NCBI GenBank assembly: GCA_018066285.1
Contig: JAGHRS010000006.1
Location: forward strand, 62,001-126,000
Direction of reading: 5' to 3'
DNA: 64,000 nucleotides
From: Candidatus Treponema caballi
Lineage (GTDB): Bacteria > Spirochaetota > Spirochaetia > Treponematales > Treponemataceae
The notes under the pieces are model-generated. The model made no database searches. It saw only the letters and a program-made list of their open reading frames with translations, and was not told the origin of the DNA. A program made the translations under genes and the position numbers. Shown piece by piece: positions 18,049-27,228 of the stretch. Each line of letters starts with the position of its first letter. The stretch's first letter is position 1.

Positions 18049-19078
18049 ACGATTCTTCTCCTTCTACAGATAATTCTTCGAATTCTTCATTATTTCCTTC
18101 CGGAATAATTTTTCCTATAATTTGTACGGCCATGCGTTTTCCTATAACACCTGGCTGACAATAGAACTTTTTCTGATTACCAACGCTTAAGATAAGCGGA
18201 TCATTTACACGGACATTTGAAAGCCGGACTATATCGTTAACTTTCAGACTGAGAACATCTCTGATCGGAATATCAATAGTTCCAACTTCAGCAACAACAT
18301 CCATATCAACATTTGAAAGCTTTTCTTTGAGAACACCAAGATACTGTGTTGTTGAGCTTCTTCTTACTGAAGAGAACCAGAACTGAGATGACAGTTTTGA
18401 AATAATCGGCTCAATGGTGATGTAAGGAATACAGAAGTTCATCATTCCTTCTTCATCACCAACTTTTGTTTCAAGCGTAACGAGAACAACCATTTCAGAA
18501 GGAGGAACAATCTGTGCAAACTGAGGATTAGTCTCAATCTGACCAAGACGCGGACGGAGATCAACTACCTGAGTCCATGATTCGCGCATATTTGCAAGAA
18601 TACGAACGATGATTCCTTCCATTACTGACTGCTCAATATCAGTCAGATCACGCTGAACTTTTGTTCCCTGACCGGTACCTCCGAAAAGGCGGTCAATCAT
18701 ACTGAATGTGATTGCAGGGTCAATCTCAAGAATAGCATTTCCCTTGAGAGGATCCATGTTAATGACTGCAAGTGTTGTCGGAGTCGGAATTGAACGGATG
18801 AATTCCTCATATGTCAGCTGGTCTACAGATGCAACATGAACGTGAACCATACTGCGGAGCTGAGCAGAAAGCGTTGTTGTTGTCAGACGTGCAAATGTTT
18901 CATGCATAACCTGAACAGTACGCATCTGTTCCTTTGAGAATTTATCAGGTCGCTTAAAATCGTATATCTTTATCTTACGATTATCATTAACCGGCTTAAC
19001 TTCTTCAGACTCCGTTGTTCCGGAGCTGATAGCCATGAGAAGCTGGTCAATTTCATCCTGCGACAGAACTTCAGTCAT
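18041..19078 (-). CDS. fliM: Flagellar motor switch protein FliM
   Basis: 345 residues. The N-terminal LSQDEIDQLL (5-14) is the CheY-P docking peptide, the middle CheC-like domain includes IDRLFGGTGQGT, and the C-terminal SpoA-like domain has IPIRDVLSLKVNDIV. FliM links FliG to FliN/FliY and receives the chemotaxis signal. Confidence 0.97.
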   Translation of the reverse strand: MTEVLSQDEIDQLLMAISSGTTESEEVKPVNDNRKIKIYDFKRPDKFSKEQMRTVQVMHETFARLTTTTLSAQLRSMVHVHVASVDQLTYEEFIRSIPTPTTLAVINMDPLKGNAILEIDPAITFSMIDRLFGGTGQGTKVQRDLTDIEQSVMEGIIVRILANMRESWTQVVDLRPRLGQIETNPQFAQIVPPSEMVVLVTLETKVGDEEGMMNFCIPYITIEPIISKLSSQFWFSSVRRSSTTQYLGVLKEKLSNVDMDVVAEVGTIDIPIRDVLSLKVNDIVRLSNVRVNDPLILSVGNQKKFYCQPGVIGKRMAVQIIGKIIPEGNNEEFEELSVEGEESYE

Positions 19079-19088
19079 TCACACTTCC

Positions 19089-19634
19089 TCAGTTGACGCT
19101 GAACTGTAAGAACAGTACGTCGTATATCTTTGAACCTGAAAGAATGTCATCATTGATTGCATTCTTAATCTCAAGACGAAGTTTATCTTCATCCTGAATG
19201 CGTAGTTCATTTTTTGATTTTGATGAGAAATAGCGTCTGAAGTAATCTTTGATTTCATACTGGCGCTTAGTAATTTCAGTTGAAGCAACCTTGTCATCTT
19301 CCTTATATCCGAGGATGATTTCTATGGTTACACTGGAAGACGGAGTATCTATGGTTGTATATGTACTCTGTCCGATAGACGTGTACCATGCAAGAGCTTC
19401 ACGCTTGGTTGAGTATTCCTCACCTGTCTGAATTACTGATGTTGAATTGCTGTTGTTACTCTGCATTATATTCATTGTAATGACAACAACAGTGACTATG
19501 AGTATTATTGCGCCTACGACAATTGCAAGCCATTTGAGTAATGTAGGAAGGAAACCGCCGCCACCCTTGCTCTTGGAGCCGCCAGCTGCTGCACCTTCAC
19601 CACCGTCATCAAGCTCTAAATCTTCATCAGCCAT
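19089..19634 (-). CDS. fliL: Flagellar stator-associated protein FliL
   Basis: 181 residues: an acidic/glycine-serine N-terminus, one membrane helix (about 32-56) and a periplasmic C-terminal domain with RRYFSSKSKNELR and ending FLQFSVN, typical of FliL. An 85-bp gap separates it from motB, the largest in the operon. The gap holds a TATAAT (19687-19692) but no clear -35. Confidence 0.9.
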   Translation of the reverse strand: MADEDLELDDGGEGAAAGGSKSKGGGGFLPTLLKWLAIVVGAIILIVTVVVITMNIMQSNNSNSTSVIQTGEEYSTKREALAWYTSIGQSTYTTIDTPSSSVTIEIILGYKEDDKVASTEITKRQYEIKDYFRRYFSSKSKNELRIQDEDKLRLEIKNAINDDILSGSKIYDVLFLQFSVN

Positions 19635-19719
19635 ACAAACCTACCTTTTGTATAAAACTTACGTATGAGATATTAAACTGATGCGGATTATAAAATTCCC
19701 ACCAGTTAACATCATAACA

Positions 19720-20439
19720 TCAAAAATGCGCTTCGTCTAGAATAATTATATCAACTCTGCGATTAAATGATGTATTATCTGAAACTTCATCATATTTATC
19801 CTGTTTATCCGCATATCCAGCGACGGAGAAACAGTCTTCATCCACGCCAAAATCTGAAAGATAATGAAGTATATTGCATGCACGTGCCGTGGAAAGCTCC
19901 CACAGACTTGCATATTTACCATTCAGAACTTCACCAGAATCAGTATGTCCTTCAATGCGGAACTTCTTCTCTGACAAATCATCCTGTGAAAGAAATGCTG
20001 AGAGTTCCTGAAGTGCGTCACGTGTTTCTTCTATATCAAGTTCAGCACTGCCTTCACGAAACTGAAAGTCAGAGGCAAGCGTAATTACCACGCCACGTTC
20101 ATCACTGGAAATGGTAATTTTGTTGGTATTTACTTTTGGAGCAAATGCACTTACCGCACGCTTTGCATCAAGGCCGAGATAACGTCCCTGTTCCATTGAC
20201 GGCATGCTGCTTACAATATTACCAAGATCTGCAAGACGTCCTGTAGAAGAAAGTGAACCACCGCCTTTTGTCGGATCACCATTTATGGAAGCTGTAAGGG
20301 CCGCCATCTGTACAGCATCAACTTCTTCAGGGTTATAAAGCATAACGAAGAAGCAGAGCATGAGTGTGATCATGTCACCATACGTACCCATCCATTCTTT
20401 GGAAGGGCCTGCAGGTGCCTTTTTCTCTTTCTTTCCCAT
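19720..20439 (-). CDS. motB: Flagellar motor stator protein MotB
   Basis: 239 residues. One membrane helix with the proton-binding Asp (TYGDMITLMLCFFVML, D22), a plug/linker, then an OmpA-like peptidoglycan-binding domain (about 110-235) with IEGHTDSGE and NRRVDIIIL. MotB anchors the stator to the cell wall. It is 5 bp downstream of motA. Confidence 0.97.
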   Translation of the reverse strand: MGKKEKKAPAGPSKEWMGTYGDMITLMLCFFVMLYNPEEVDAVQMAALTASINGDPTKGGGSLSSTGRLADLGNIVSSMPSMEQGRYLGLDAKRAVSAFAPKVNTNKITISSDERGVVITLASDFQFREGSAELDIEETRDALQELSAFLSQDDLSEKKFRIEGHTDSGEVLNGKYASLWELSTARACNILHYLSDFGVDEDCFSVAGYADKQDKYDEVSDNTSFNRRVDIIILDEAHF

Positions 20440-20444
20440 ATTAC

Positions 20445-21227
20445 TTAGTCCTTAAGAACATCAGCTTCAATAGCTTTCTTTGATATCGGATCAAGATACG
20501 TCAGCAGTTTCATTGCCAGAATACGCGGGTTATCACCAGCCTGAATTGAAAGAACACCTTCAATAATCATTTCCTTTACTTTAGCTTCACTTGCGTTCTG
20601 AGCCATCAGGTTCTGACCGAAAGGAGCCATGAGCCAGTTAGCAACCATGGATCCGTACAGCGTTGTAATAAGAGCAACAGCCATGTTAGGACCAAGGGAG
20701 GATTTATCTTCCAGGTTGTTCAACATACCAATAAGTCCAAGAACGGTACCCATCATACCAAAACCAGGTGCAAAACCAGCCCACTGGTTTATGATGTTAA
20801 CCCACCCCATATGCCTGTCTTCCATCTGAGACAGTTCATTTTCCATAATTGTTCTGATGACAGCACCATCAGTACCATCAACAACAAGACGGAGGCCGCT
20901 TTTCATGAACGGATCATCAAGGTCTTCAAGGCCTTCTTCAAGAGCAAGAATACCTTCACGGCGTGCTTTTTCTGAAAGAGCAACCATATTCTGTACAATC
21001 GTCTTTTCACCAAATTCCGGAACCTTGAAACACTTTCCAATAATGCCCCATACACCGAGACACTTTTTCAAAGGAGCAAGAATGAACAGAGCAGCATAAG
21101 AACCACCGATTGTCATGAAGAGTGACGGAGGGTCCCAAATACCACCAAGGTTACCACCAGAGGTAAGAACCGACATGACAATACAAGCAGCTCCACCGAC
21201 CATACCAACAATTGTACCTAAATCCAT
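20445..21227 (-). CDS. motA: Flagellar motor stator protein MotA
   Basis: 260 residues with four membrane helices, the cytoplasmic loop between helices 2 and 3 (REGILALEEGLEDLDDPFMK) and the conserved GFAPGFGMMGTVLGLIGML. MotA with MotB converts ion flow into torque. Confidence 0.97.
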   Translation of the reverse strand: MDLGTIVGMVGGAACIVMSVLTSGGNLGGIWDPPSLFMTIGGSYAALFILAPLKKCLGVWGIIGKCFKVPEFGEKTIVQNMVALSEKARREGILALEEGLEDLDDPFMKSGLRLVVDGTDGAVIRTIMENELSQMEDRHMGWVNIINQWAGFAPGFGMMGTVLGLIGMLNNLEDKSSLGPNMAVALITTLYGSMVANWLMAPFGQNLMAQNASEAKVKEMIIEGVLSIQAGDNPRILAMKLLTYLDPISKKAIEADVLKD

Positions 21228-21248
21228 TATCTCTGCCTCCCGACCGGA

Positions 21249-21446
21249 TTACTCTTCGTTTTTGAAAGCACCTATCTGCCGGCGGTATTCAACGATTTTC
21301 TTAATAAGTTCATCGGGTTGTTCTTTAACAATTATTGCCTTTCCCGAAAGCATGATAAGCGTGACATCAGGATTAACTTCAATTGATTCAATCTGATGAG
21401 GATTAACCCAGACTTTCTTTCCGTTTAATCTTGTTACTTCAATCAT
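21249..21446 (-). CDS. flbD: FlbD family protein, first gene of the flagellar operon
   Basis: 65 residues beginning MIEVTRLNGKKVWVNPHQIE, the standard FlbD pattern: a small conserved beta-rich protein found next to motA or flgE in many flagellar operons, function not settled. Hook genes (flgD, flgE), which precede flbD in other treponemes as I recall, are absent upstream here; an unrelated exported protein gene lies there instead. Confidence 0.92.
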   Translation of the reverse strand: MIEVTRLNGKKVWVNPHQIESIEVNPDVTLIMLSGKAIIVKEQPDELIKKIVEYRRQIGAFKNEE

Positions 21447-21452
21447 CAGATT

Positions 21453-21481
21453 ATTTTCCCCGCTAAACTCTTATAAGTCAA
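21453..21481 (-). promoter_or_regulatory. Candidate sigma-70-type promoter of the flagellar operon
   Basis: TTGACT (-35) and GAAAAT (-10) separated by 17 bp. The -10 ends 6 nt before the flbD ATG, so the expected +1 is the start codon. The -10 matches four of six positions. GGGGA inside this region could instead be a Shine-Dalgarno for a longer transcript. Confidence 0.35.
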
Positions 21482-21518
21482 GCAAAACCGCCAAAAGCAC
21501 AGCTTTACCTTACCTATA

Positions 21519-21545
21519 ATATCGGTTTTTGCAGGGATAAATTAA
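21519..21545 (-). promoter_or_regulatory. Possible sigma-28-type promoter upstream of flbD
   Basis: TTAA-N15-ACCGATAT resembles the sigma-28 consensus TAAA-N15-GCCGATAA (three of four and six of eight positions). It lies about 75 bp upstream of flbD, which would give autoregulation because fliA is in this operon. Confidence 0.3.
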
Positions 21546-21584
21546 GTAAAAAATACGTAAAAATGATGTAAAAAAAGAGGGAAT

Positions 21585-22421
21585 TTACCACGAAATGGGC
21601 ATTTCTTCGAGTTTTTTATAAATTGACGGCTCTTTCATATCCATCGTGGAAAAGCGCGGAGGATATACTATTGCATTATGAGAAGCAATTGCAGTTTCCA
21701 TATCTGTAACATCAGTTTTTATAAGGTACGGCTCACCCAGCACCATAATGCTGGTGTTACCGCTGTACAAAGGTGTTTCAGGAAGGCTTGTCTTCAAAGC
21801 GTGGTTCCTTACGACGGGACGCCTTCCCGCTGCACATGTATAGACATCATCTCCAAACTTGATGTGCTTTTTTACGAATGCATCAGTACCGTCCGGAAGC
21901 TTGAAAAAAGCGAGCTCATCTGAGTATTCGACGTCTGCCTTCCAATAGGGAATCTCATAGATAAGGTCCCGTGTTCCTTCATTTTCAGAAGCGGAGTTCT
22001 GTATGATGAACCATCCGGAAAGACGCTCTTTTACAGGATACGGATCAAGTGCATATTCCCTTATATTTGAGCCAGGCGCCCAGAAGACGCCGCCAGAAGT
22101 TACATTCTCCTGAAGTTCTATACGCTGCCACCAGTCAAGATAGAGCTTGTCTTCCATCTGTGCCAGGCAGCTTGTATCATACGCTTCTTCAAGCGGATAC
22201 TCACCGTCATACCAGAAGCCATAAAAGCTCTTAAGCACTTCGGTCTCTATCCTGTCATCCTTTATGACAAAAAAATGTCCGTTATTTTCATAAATGCCAT
22301 CTTCAATGCGTGGCGTTTCAGTAAATCCGGCTGCAGTTTCATCCGCAAACAGAGGAATGGCTGCTGTCAGCATAATGAGGTTGAAAAATACATATTTTGA
22401 AAACCGGAACAATCTTCCCAT
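21585..22421 (-). CDS. Exported hypothetical protein
   Basis: 278 residues. A signal peptide (about 1-27, ending LFADE) precedes a soluble domain rich in Trp, Tyr and acidic residues (for example YGFWYDGEYPLEEAYD, YLDWWQRIELQE). No recognised family or catalytic motif. It starts 71 bp from the divergent btuF-like gene and ends 138 bp from flbD. No Shine-Dalgarno is evident before the ATG. Confidence 0.65.
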   Translation of the reverse strand: MGRLFRFSKYVFFNLIMLTAAIPLFADETAAGFTETPRIEDGIYENNGHFFVIKDDRIETEVLKSFYGFWYDGEYPLEEAYDTSCLAQMEDKLYLDWWQRIELQENVTSGGVFWAPGSNIREYALDPYPVKERLSGWFIIQNSASENEGTRDLIYEIPYWKADVEYSDELAFFKLPDGTDAFVKKHIKFGDDVYTCAAGRRPVVRNHALKTSLPETPLYSGNTSIMVLGEPYLIKTDVTDMETAIASHNAIVYPPRFSTMDMKEPSIYKKLEEMPISW

Positions 22422-22492
22422 ATTTCTTGTATCGGAAAAATTGTCCGTTTAGCTATATTTATTTTTTCATTCATTTGTGATACGTTTTTTTT

Positions 22493-23350
22493 ATGAAAAC
22501 TGTACGATCAATACTGGTAACGTGTTTGATTGTCATCTTCTGTACAGCTTTGCTCTGTGCAGAGGGAACTTACTATCCGGGTACAAACAAGGGGTATCCC
22601 CGTCGAATAGTAAGTCTTGGTCCGGCAGTAACTGAAACTCTCTTTGCCGTGGGCGCAGGCTCACAGGTAGTGGGAAGAACAGATTTCTGCAATTATCCGC
22701 CTGAAGCGTCTTCTGTCGCATCAATTGGTGGATTTGATGGAAAGACTTTCAGTCTTGAAACCGTCATTGCCTTAAAGCCAGATTTAGTCTGCCTTTATAC
22801 GGTAATGCACGACCATCTTATTGAACCCCTGAAAAAACTTGGTATCGCCGTGTATGTCTCTGATGCAGCATCAGTTGATGATGTTATCAGCGAAATAACC
22901 GATATCGGACGCATTACAGGACATGTTTCTGAAGCGGGAACTGTCACAAAGCGGATAACCGACGCAGTTGCTTCATGCTCAGCAGCAGTCTCAAAAAACA
23001 GTAATAAAGTCTACTGGGAAGTATGGAACTCCCCTTTCATGAGCGTTGGCAATTCATCTTTCATTCATGATGTCATCGTTAAGGCAGGGGGCATCAACAT
23101 TTTCTCCGACACATCAGAAGGCTATCCTGTCATCAGTGAGGAAAGCATTATCGCGCGGAATCCAGATGTCATCATCATTCCGTCAGATATGGGCTACACT
23201 TCTGCTGACATTTACAAGCGTGCCGGATGGAGTTCTGTCTCAGCAGTGAAAAGCAGGAAAGTTTTTGACATCAACAGCGACATTGCTTCACGTTCAGGAC
23301 CGCGCATTTATCTTGCCATTGAACAGATTGCGTCTTTACTGAAGGACTGA
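22493..23350 (+). CDS. btuF: Periplasmic substrate-binding protein, BtuF/cobalamin type
   Basis: 285 residues with a signal peptide (to about LLCAEG at 25). The type-III binding fold shows IVSLGPAVTETLFAVGAG at 39-56, VGRTDFCNYPPEA, KVYWEVWNSPF and SRSGPRIYLAIEQIA, which fit the BtuF branch better than siderophore binders. The likely cargo is cobalamin, though haem or a metal complex is possible. The start is preceded by eight T and no Shine-Dalgarno. It forms an operon with the permease and ATPase. Confidence 0.85.
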   Translation: MKTVRSILVTCLIVIFCTALLCAEGTYYPGTNKGYPRRIVSLGPAVTETLFAVGAGSQVVGRTDFCNYPPEASSVASIGGFDGKTFSLETVIALKPDLVCLYTVMHDHLIEPLKKLGIAVYVSDAASVDDVISEITDIGRITGHVSEAGTVTKRITDAVASCSAAVSKNSNKVYWEVWNSPFMSVGNSSFIHDVIVKAGGINIFSDTSEGYPVISEESIIARNPDVIIIPSDMGYTSADIYKRAGWSSVSAVKSRKVFDINSDIASRSGPRIYLAIEQIASLLKD

Positions 23351-23363
23351 CGGAGACTTCATC

Positions 23364-24365
23364 ATGAGTGAACGCCGTAAAACGATTCTTTCAGCAATCA
23401 TACTTATTGTTCTCGTTCCCGTTATCTTCATAGCGGGTATTGTGTATGGAAGTGAAAAGCTGCCTGTCATGGAGGTTATAAAGGCGCTTTTTTCTTCATC
23501 AGACACAGAAGAAATTGATTTTACGGCTGTCATCGTAAAACAGATCCGGCTTCCACGCATTCTTCTTGCAATGTGTACCGGCGTTCTTCTTGCCGGTGCC
23601 GGAGCCATTTTCCAGGGCTTCTTCAAAAGCCCTCTCGCAGACAGCTCAATGCTCGGCGTTTCATCTGGAGCCGCACTGGGAGCTGTCATAGGCTCAGTCC
23701 TTAACCTGTGGATGCCTGGCGCAGCTTTTGCCGGCTCCCTTGTAAGCATATTCATCGTCTATCTCATTTCAGGCGGGCGGCGGACCTCTTCTGAGCCGGT
23801 CCGGCTTCTGCTCGCCGGAAGCGCAGTGAGCGTCTTCCTTACATCGGTAAACTCGGCGCTTATTCTTGTGCATGATAAAGAGCTGTATAAAATGTACGTG
23901 TGGACGCTCGGCAGCTTTAACGGAAAAGGCTGGCAGGAACTGTCATTCATGCTGGTTCCCGGCGTCATTTCGATTATTCTGTTTGTCTTCTGCATCAAGC
24001 CGCTCGACGTGCTTTCTGCAGGCGACATGACTTCACAATCACTGGGCATTTCGCTCAAAAGAACTCGCCTACTCTGTTTCGCTTCAGGTTCGCTTGCAAC
24101 CGCGGCGGCAGTAAGCGCAGGCGGCATCATCGGCTTTGTGGGACTTGTCGCGCCTCATATCATCCGTATGACAGCGGGAAGCTCATATAAAAAGATACTT
24201 CCCCTTTCAATGCTGTTAGGCGCAGTCTTCCTTGGAGCAGCAGACATTCTCTCGCGCATCATTGCACCGCCGCTGGATATTCCTGTGGGAATAATCACAT
24301 CTCTTGCCGGAGCACCATTCTTCATATTCATCCTTCTCCGCTACAACAAGAGGTACGCATCATGA
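23364..24365 (+). CDS. btuC: ABC permease of the BtuCD/FecCD family
   Basis: 333 residues with about ten membrane helices and the family motifs RLPRILLAMCTGVLLAGAG near 57 and the GGIIGFVGLVAPHIIRM coupling-helix region near 252. It passes substrate delivered by the binding protein encoded 14 bp upstream. The last four bases (ATGA) overlap the ATPase gene. Confidence 0.88.
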   Translation: MSERRKTILSAIILIVLVPVIFIAGIVYGSEKLPVMEVIKALFSSSDTEEIDFTAVIVKQIRLPRILLAMCTGVLLAGAGAIFQGFFKSPLADSSMLGVSSGAALGAVIGSVLNLWMPGAAFAGSLVSIFIVYLISGGRRTSSEPVRLLLAGSAVSVFLTSVNSALILVHDKELYKMYVWTLGSFNGKGWQELSFMLVPGVISIILFVFCIKPLDVLSAGDMTSQSLGISLKRTRLLCFASGSLATAAAVSAGGIIGFVGLVAPHIIRMTAGSSYKKILPLSMLLGAVFLGAADILSRIIAPPLDIPVGIITSLAGAPFFIFILLRYNKRYAS

Positions 24366-25165
24366 AAGATGATACTTCCCTGCTCTCTGCTGAAAATCTC
24401 AGTGCATGCTGGGACAAAACCGAAGTTATTCATGCAGTCAATACTTCTTTTTCTGAAGGAGAATTTATCTGCGTCCTCGGTCCCAACGGCTCTGGAAAGA
24501 GTACTTTTCTGACGCTTCTTTCGGGGCTTACACTTCCTTCGCTCAAAATAACAGAGGGAACATGTCGTCTTAACGGCACTGAAACAGAAGCTTTCAGTTC
24601 ACGGGAACGCGCAGGATTCATCACGCTTCTTCCCCAGAATGAATCATATACCTGGAACTATTCTGTTCTTGAGGCAGTCAGAATGGGCCGTTACGCACAG
24701 AGCAACGGTCTCTTATCTTATTCAGAAGAAGACAACCGCGCTGCACAGGAAGCATTGGAAATGGCAGAAATCGCACATCTGGCAGACCGGCACATATTTG
24801 AGCTTTCAGGAGGCGAACTGCAGTCTGTCCTCATAGCACGGTCTCTTGCACAGAACACACCCGCAATGATTCTGGATGAGCCCTTCACGTTTCTTGATGC
24901 TGGAAAATCAGACAGATTACTTCATCTTCTTTATGACATTTCGCGTAAACAGAACAAATGCATCATCATAAGCATGCATGATATAAACAGCGCGCCACGT
25001 TTTGCAGAGAGAATACTGCTGTTTTCAAAGGGGTCGCTTCTTGCGGACGGAAAAGTCAGCACTGTTTTTACAGCGGAAAACATGGAGAAAGCCTACGGAA
25101 CGCCTTTTTCTCTGTACACACATCCTGTGTACGGCATTCCGCAGGTTTGTCCTGTTGAAAGGTAA
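24362..25165 (+). CDS. btuD: ABC ATP-binding protein of the BtuD/FecE family
   Basis: 267 residues with Walker A GPNGSGKST (about 38-46), Q-loop LLPQNE, signature LSGGELQSV and Walker B AMILDEPFTFLD followed by the switch His in SMHD. It powers the importer encoded by the two genes before it. It converges on the acyl-CoA synthetase gene with a 5-bp gap and no evident terminator. Confidence 0.9.
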   Translation: MKDDTSLLSAENLSACWDKTEVIHAVNTSFSEGEFICVLGPNGSGKSTFLTLLSGLTLPSLKITEGTCRLNGTETEAFSSRERAGFITLLPQNESYTWNYSVLEAVRMGRYAQSNGLLSYSEEDNRAAQEALEMAEIAHLADRHIFELSGGELQSVLIARSLAQNTPAMILDEPFTFLDAGKSDRLLHLLYDISRKQNKCIIISMHDINSAPRFAERILLFSKGSLLADGKVSTVFTAENMEKAYGTPFSLYTHPVYGIPQVCPVER

Positions 25166-25170
25166 TTTTT

Positions 25171-27120
25171 TTACAGTTTATACATTGATTCTATCTGTTC
25201 AGCATACAGTTCGTTTATGCGGAACCGTTTTATCTCGCCTTTAGCAGACAATTCCTCACCCTGTCTGAATGAATCCGGAAGAAGGCAGAAGCGGGAAATC
25301 AGCTCACTGGTACGGAAACCGTTTGCCTGAGAAACTTTTTTGTCCGTTTCGCAACGGATAAGAGAAATGATTGCAGGCGTTTCAAGAAGGTCCTCATAGA
25401 GTGAATAACGTATGTCATTTTCAGCAGCATAATCGAGAATCTCTTTCTTTGACGGAACGATAAGGGCACAGAGAGCTTTTCTATCCTGTCCGATGACAAC
25501 TGCTGTTTCAATGTACGGACTTGTACAGATTGCAGTCTCAATACCAAGCGGTTCGATATTCTCTCCATCAAGCATGACGATGGTATCTTTTGCACGTCCT
25601 GTTATCTTAATTTCATTATCAGTACTTATCATGCCAAGATCGCCAGTATTGAGCCATCCGTCAGGAGTAATGACTTTTGATGTCATTTCTGGCTGGCGGT
25701 AATAGCCTTTCATTATCTGATCTCCACGCGCAAAAATAAGACCAACGTGGCCAGGGCCGAGTGGCTCATCTGAAACAGGAACACCGTCCTTTTCCTTTAC
25801 TATCTTTATTACTGCAGCAGGATACACTTCACCTACTCCGCCTGCACGAGGACGCTTACAGTTTCGGACAGACAGTACCGGACCTGCTTCTGTTATGCCA
25901 TAACCTTCAAGCAGTTTGAAACCTATTGCTTTATAAAAATCGTCTACATCAGGCTGAAGCGCTCCTCCTCCGGAAAGGGCGGCAACAACACGACCGCCGA
26001 ATTTAGCGCGGATTTTTCTATAAACAAGCACTTCTCCAATAAGATGCGGAATAAAAAGACCCAGGAATGGAAATATACCCCAGATGACATCAAGGCTGCG
26101 TGGACGGAGCACGTAATGGCAGATTGCTCCCGTAGCGTATTCTTTCGCCTGTGCATATTTTTTTCCAATATTAATGTAGTGACGGTATACTTTATAACTG
26201 AAGCCACCTTTCTTTTTCATCGTATGTTCAACACCATGAGCAAGCGATTCCCAGAGACGCGGTACACCTGTCATCCATTGCGGACGGATTTTCTGAAGGT
26301 CTGGAAGCAGAACTGGTGCAATTGGCTTTGAATAGGCAATGCCGCTTCCCAGGGTAACAGCCATATAGTTGAGCGTACGTTCAAAACTGTGCCATACAGG
26401 AAGGACAGAAAGCCACATTTCGCCTGGTTTTGTAGTAAGGACTGTATGCACGACCTCAAGCTGCGCCATATAATTTCTGTGAGTCAGCATGACGCCCTTT
26501 GGGGTTCCTGTCGTTCCTGATGTAAAAATGATTGTCGCAAGATCTTCTTTCTTTGTCTTTCCTATTTCTTCAATAAGCGATTCACGCATCTCCGTAATAA
26601 GCGACTTTCCTTTTTCAAGAAGCTCGTTGAATGAATATATGGTCAGACCTTCAATTACCGGCTTTTCTTCGGGCATATCAAAGAGGATTGCTGTCTTCAG
26701 AAGAGGAAGATCTTCCAGCTTTTCGGTTACTTTCTTCAGCTGTTTCTGATTTTCAAAGAAAACTGTATTACATTCAGAAAAGCTGATGATATATCGTATT
26801 TCCGGCGCCATGGAATCACATCCACGGGGAACATCGGCTGCTCCAAGTGTCTGTATTGCCTGATCTGTTATAAGCCACTCACGTCTGTTATCTGAAATAA
26901 TGGCTATCCGGTCATTTCTTTTTACTCCAACAGATTGGAGGGCTGCAGCAAATGTCAGTATACTTTCAAAAACTTCCCTGAATGTGTAGTTTACGAAAAC
27001 GCCATTTTTATCTTTTGAAGCCTGAAGGGTCAAATCAGCGTAAGTTTCAGCATGATGCATGAATAATGCAGGCAGGGTATCTGGTAAAGAATGATCAACT
27101 CTGTCTATATTGCGCTTCAT
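25171..27120 (-). CDS. Long-chain acyl-CoA synthetase (AMP-forming), paralogue 2
   Basis: 649 residues. The AMP-binding P-loop TSGTTGTPKGV is at 200-210, followed by the adenylation motif YGITEAGPV and GWLNTGDLG. Such enzymes activate fatty acids to acyl-CoA through an acyl-adenylate. It is closely related throughout to the next gene upstream, suggesting a tandem duplication. A GGGAGG Shine-Dalgarno 8 nt before the ATG lies inside an inverted repeat. The fatty-acid chain length used cannot be read from sequence. Confidence 0.92.
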   Translation of the reverse strand: MKRNIDRVDHSLPDTLPALFMHHAETYADLTLQASKDKNGVFVNYTFREVFESILTFAAALQSVGVKRNDRIAIISDNRREWLITDQAIQTLGAADVPRGCDSMAPEIRYIISFSECNTVFFENQKQLKKVTEKLEDLPLLKTAILFDMPEEKPVIEGLTIYSFNELLEKGKSLITEMRESLIEEIGKTKKEDLATIIFTSGTTGTPKGVMLTHRNYMAQLEVVHTVLTTKPGEMWLSVLPVWHSFERTLNYMAVTLGSGIAYSKPIAPVLLPDLQKIRPQWMTGVPRLWESLAHGVEHTMKKKGGFSYKVYRHYINIGKKYAQAKEYATGAICHYVLRPRSLDVIWGIFPFLGLFIPHLIGEVLVYRKIRAKFGGRVVAALSGGGALQPDVDDFYKAIGFKLLEGYGITEAGPVLSVRNCKRPRAGGVGEVYPAAVIKIVKEKDGVPVSDEPLGPGHVGLIFARGDQIMKGYYRQPEMTSKVITPDGWLNTGDLGMISTDNEIKITGRAKDTIVMLDGENIEPLGIETAICTSPYIETAVVIGQDRKALCALIVPSKKEILDYAAENDIRYSLYEDLLETPAIISLIRCETDKKVSQANGFRTSELISRFCLLPDSFRQGEELSAKGEIKRFRINELYAEQIESMYKL

Positions 27121-27127
27121 AAAAAAA

Positions 27128-27182
27128 ACCTCCCGGATTACTGAAGATATACTATATCACATCTTTTAGCAATTCAGGAGGT
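27128..27182 (-). promoter_or_regulatory. Inverted repeat pairing with the Shine-Dalgarno of acyl-CoA synthetase 2, around an extended -10
   Basis: Two 12-bp arms (ACCTCCTGAATT and AATCCGGGAGGT on the minus strand, 10 of 12 complementary) flank an extended -10 sequence TGATATAGT (27151-27159). In a transcript reading through from the upstream paralogue, the first arm would pair with the GGGAGG ribosome-binding site; a transcript started at this -10 would lack that arm. Confidence 0.4.
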
Positions 27183-27228
27183 AAACTCTCTTGTCCGACT
27201 TTTTTTAACTGTGTATTAAATCGACCTT

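Noticed and set aside
22422-22492. Cobalamin riboswitch before the btuF-like gene
   Set aside because: The 71-bp gap is too short for the aptamer and lacks the B12-box; only a T-run precedes the ATG.
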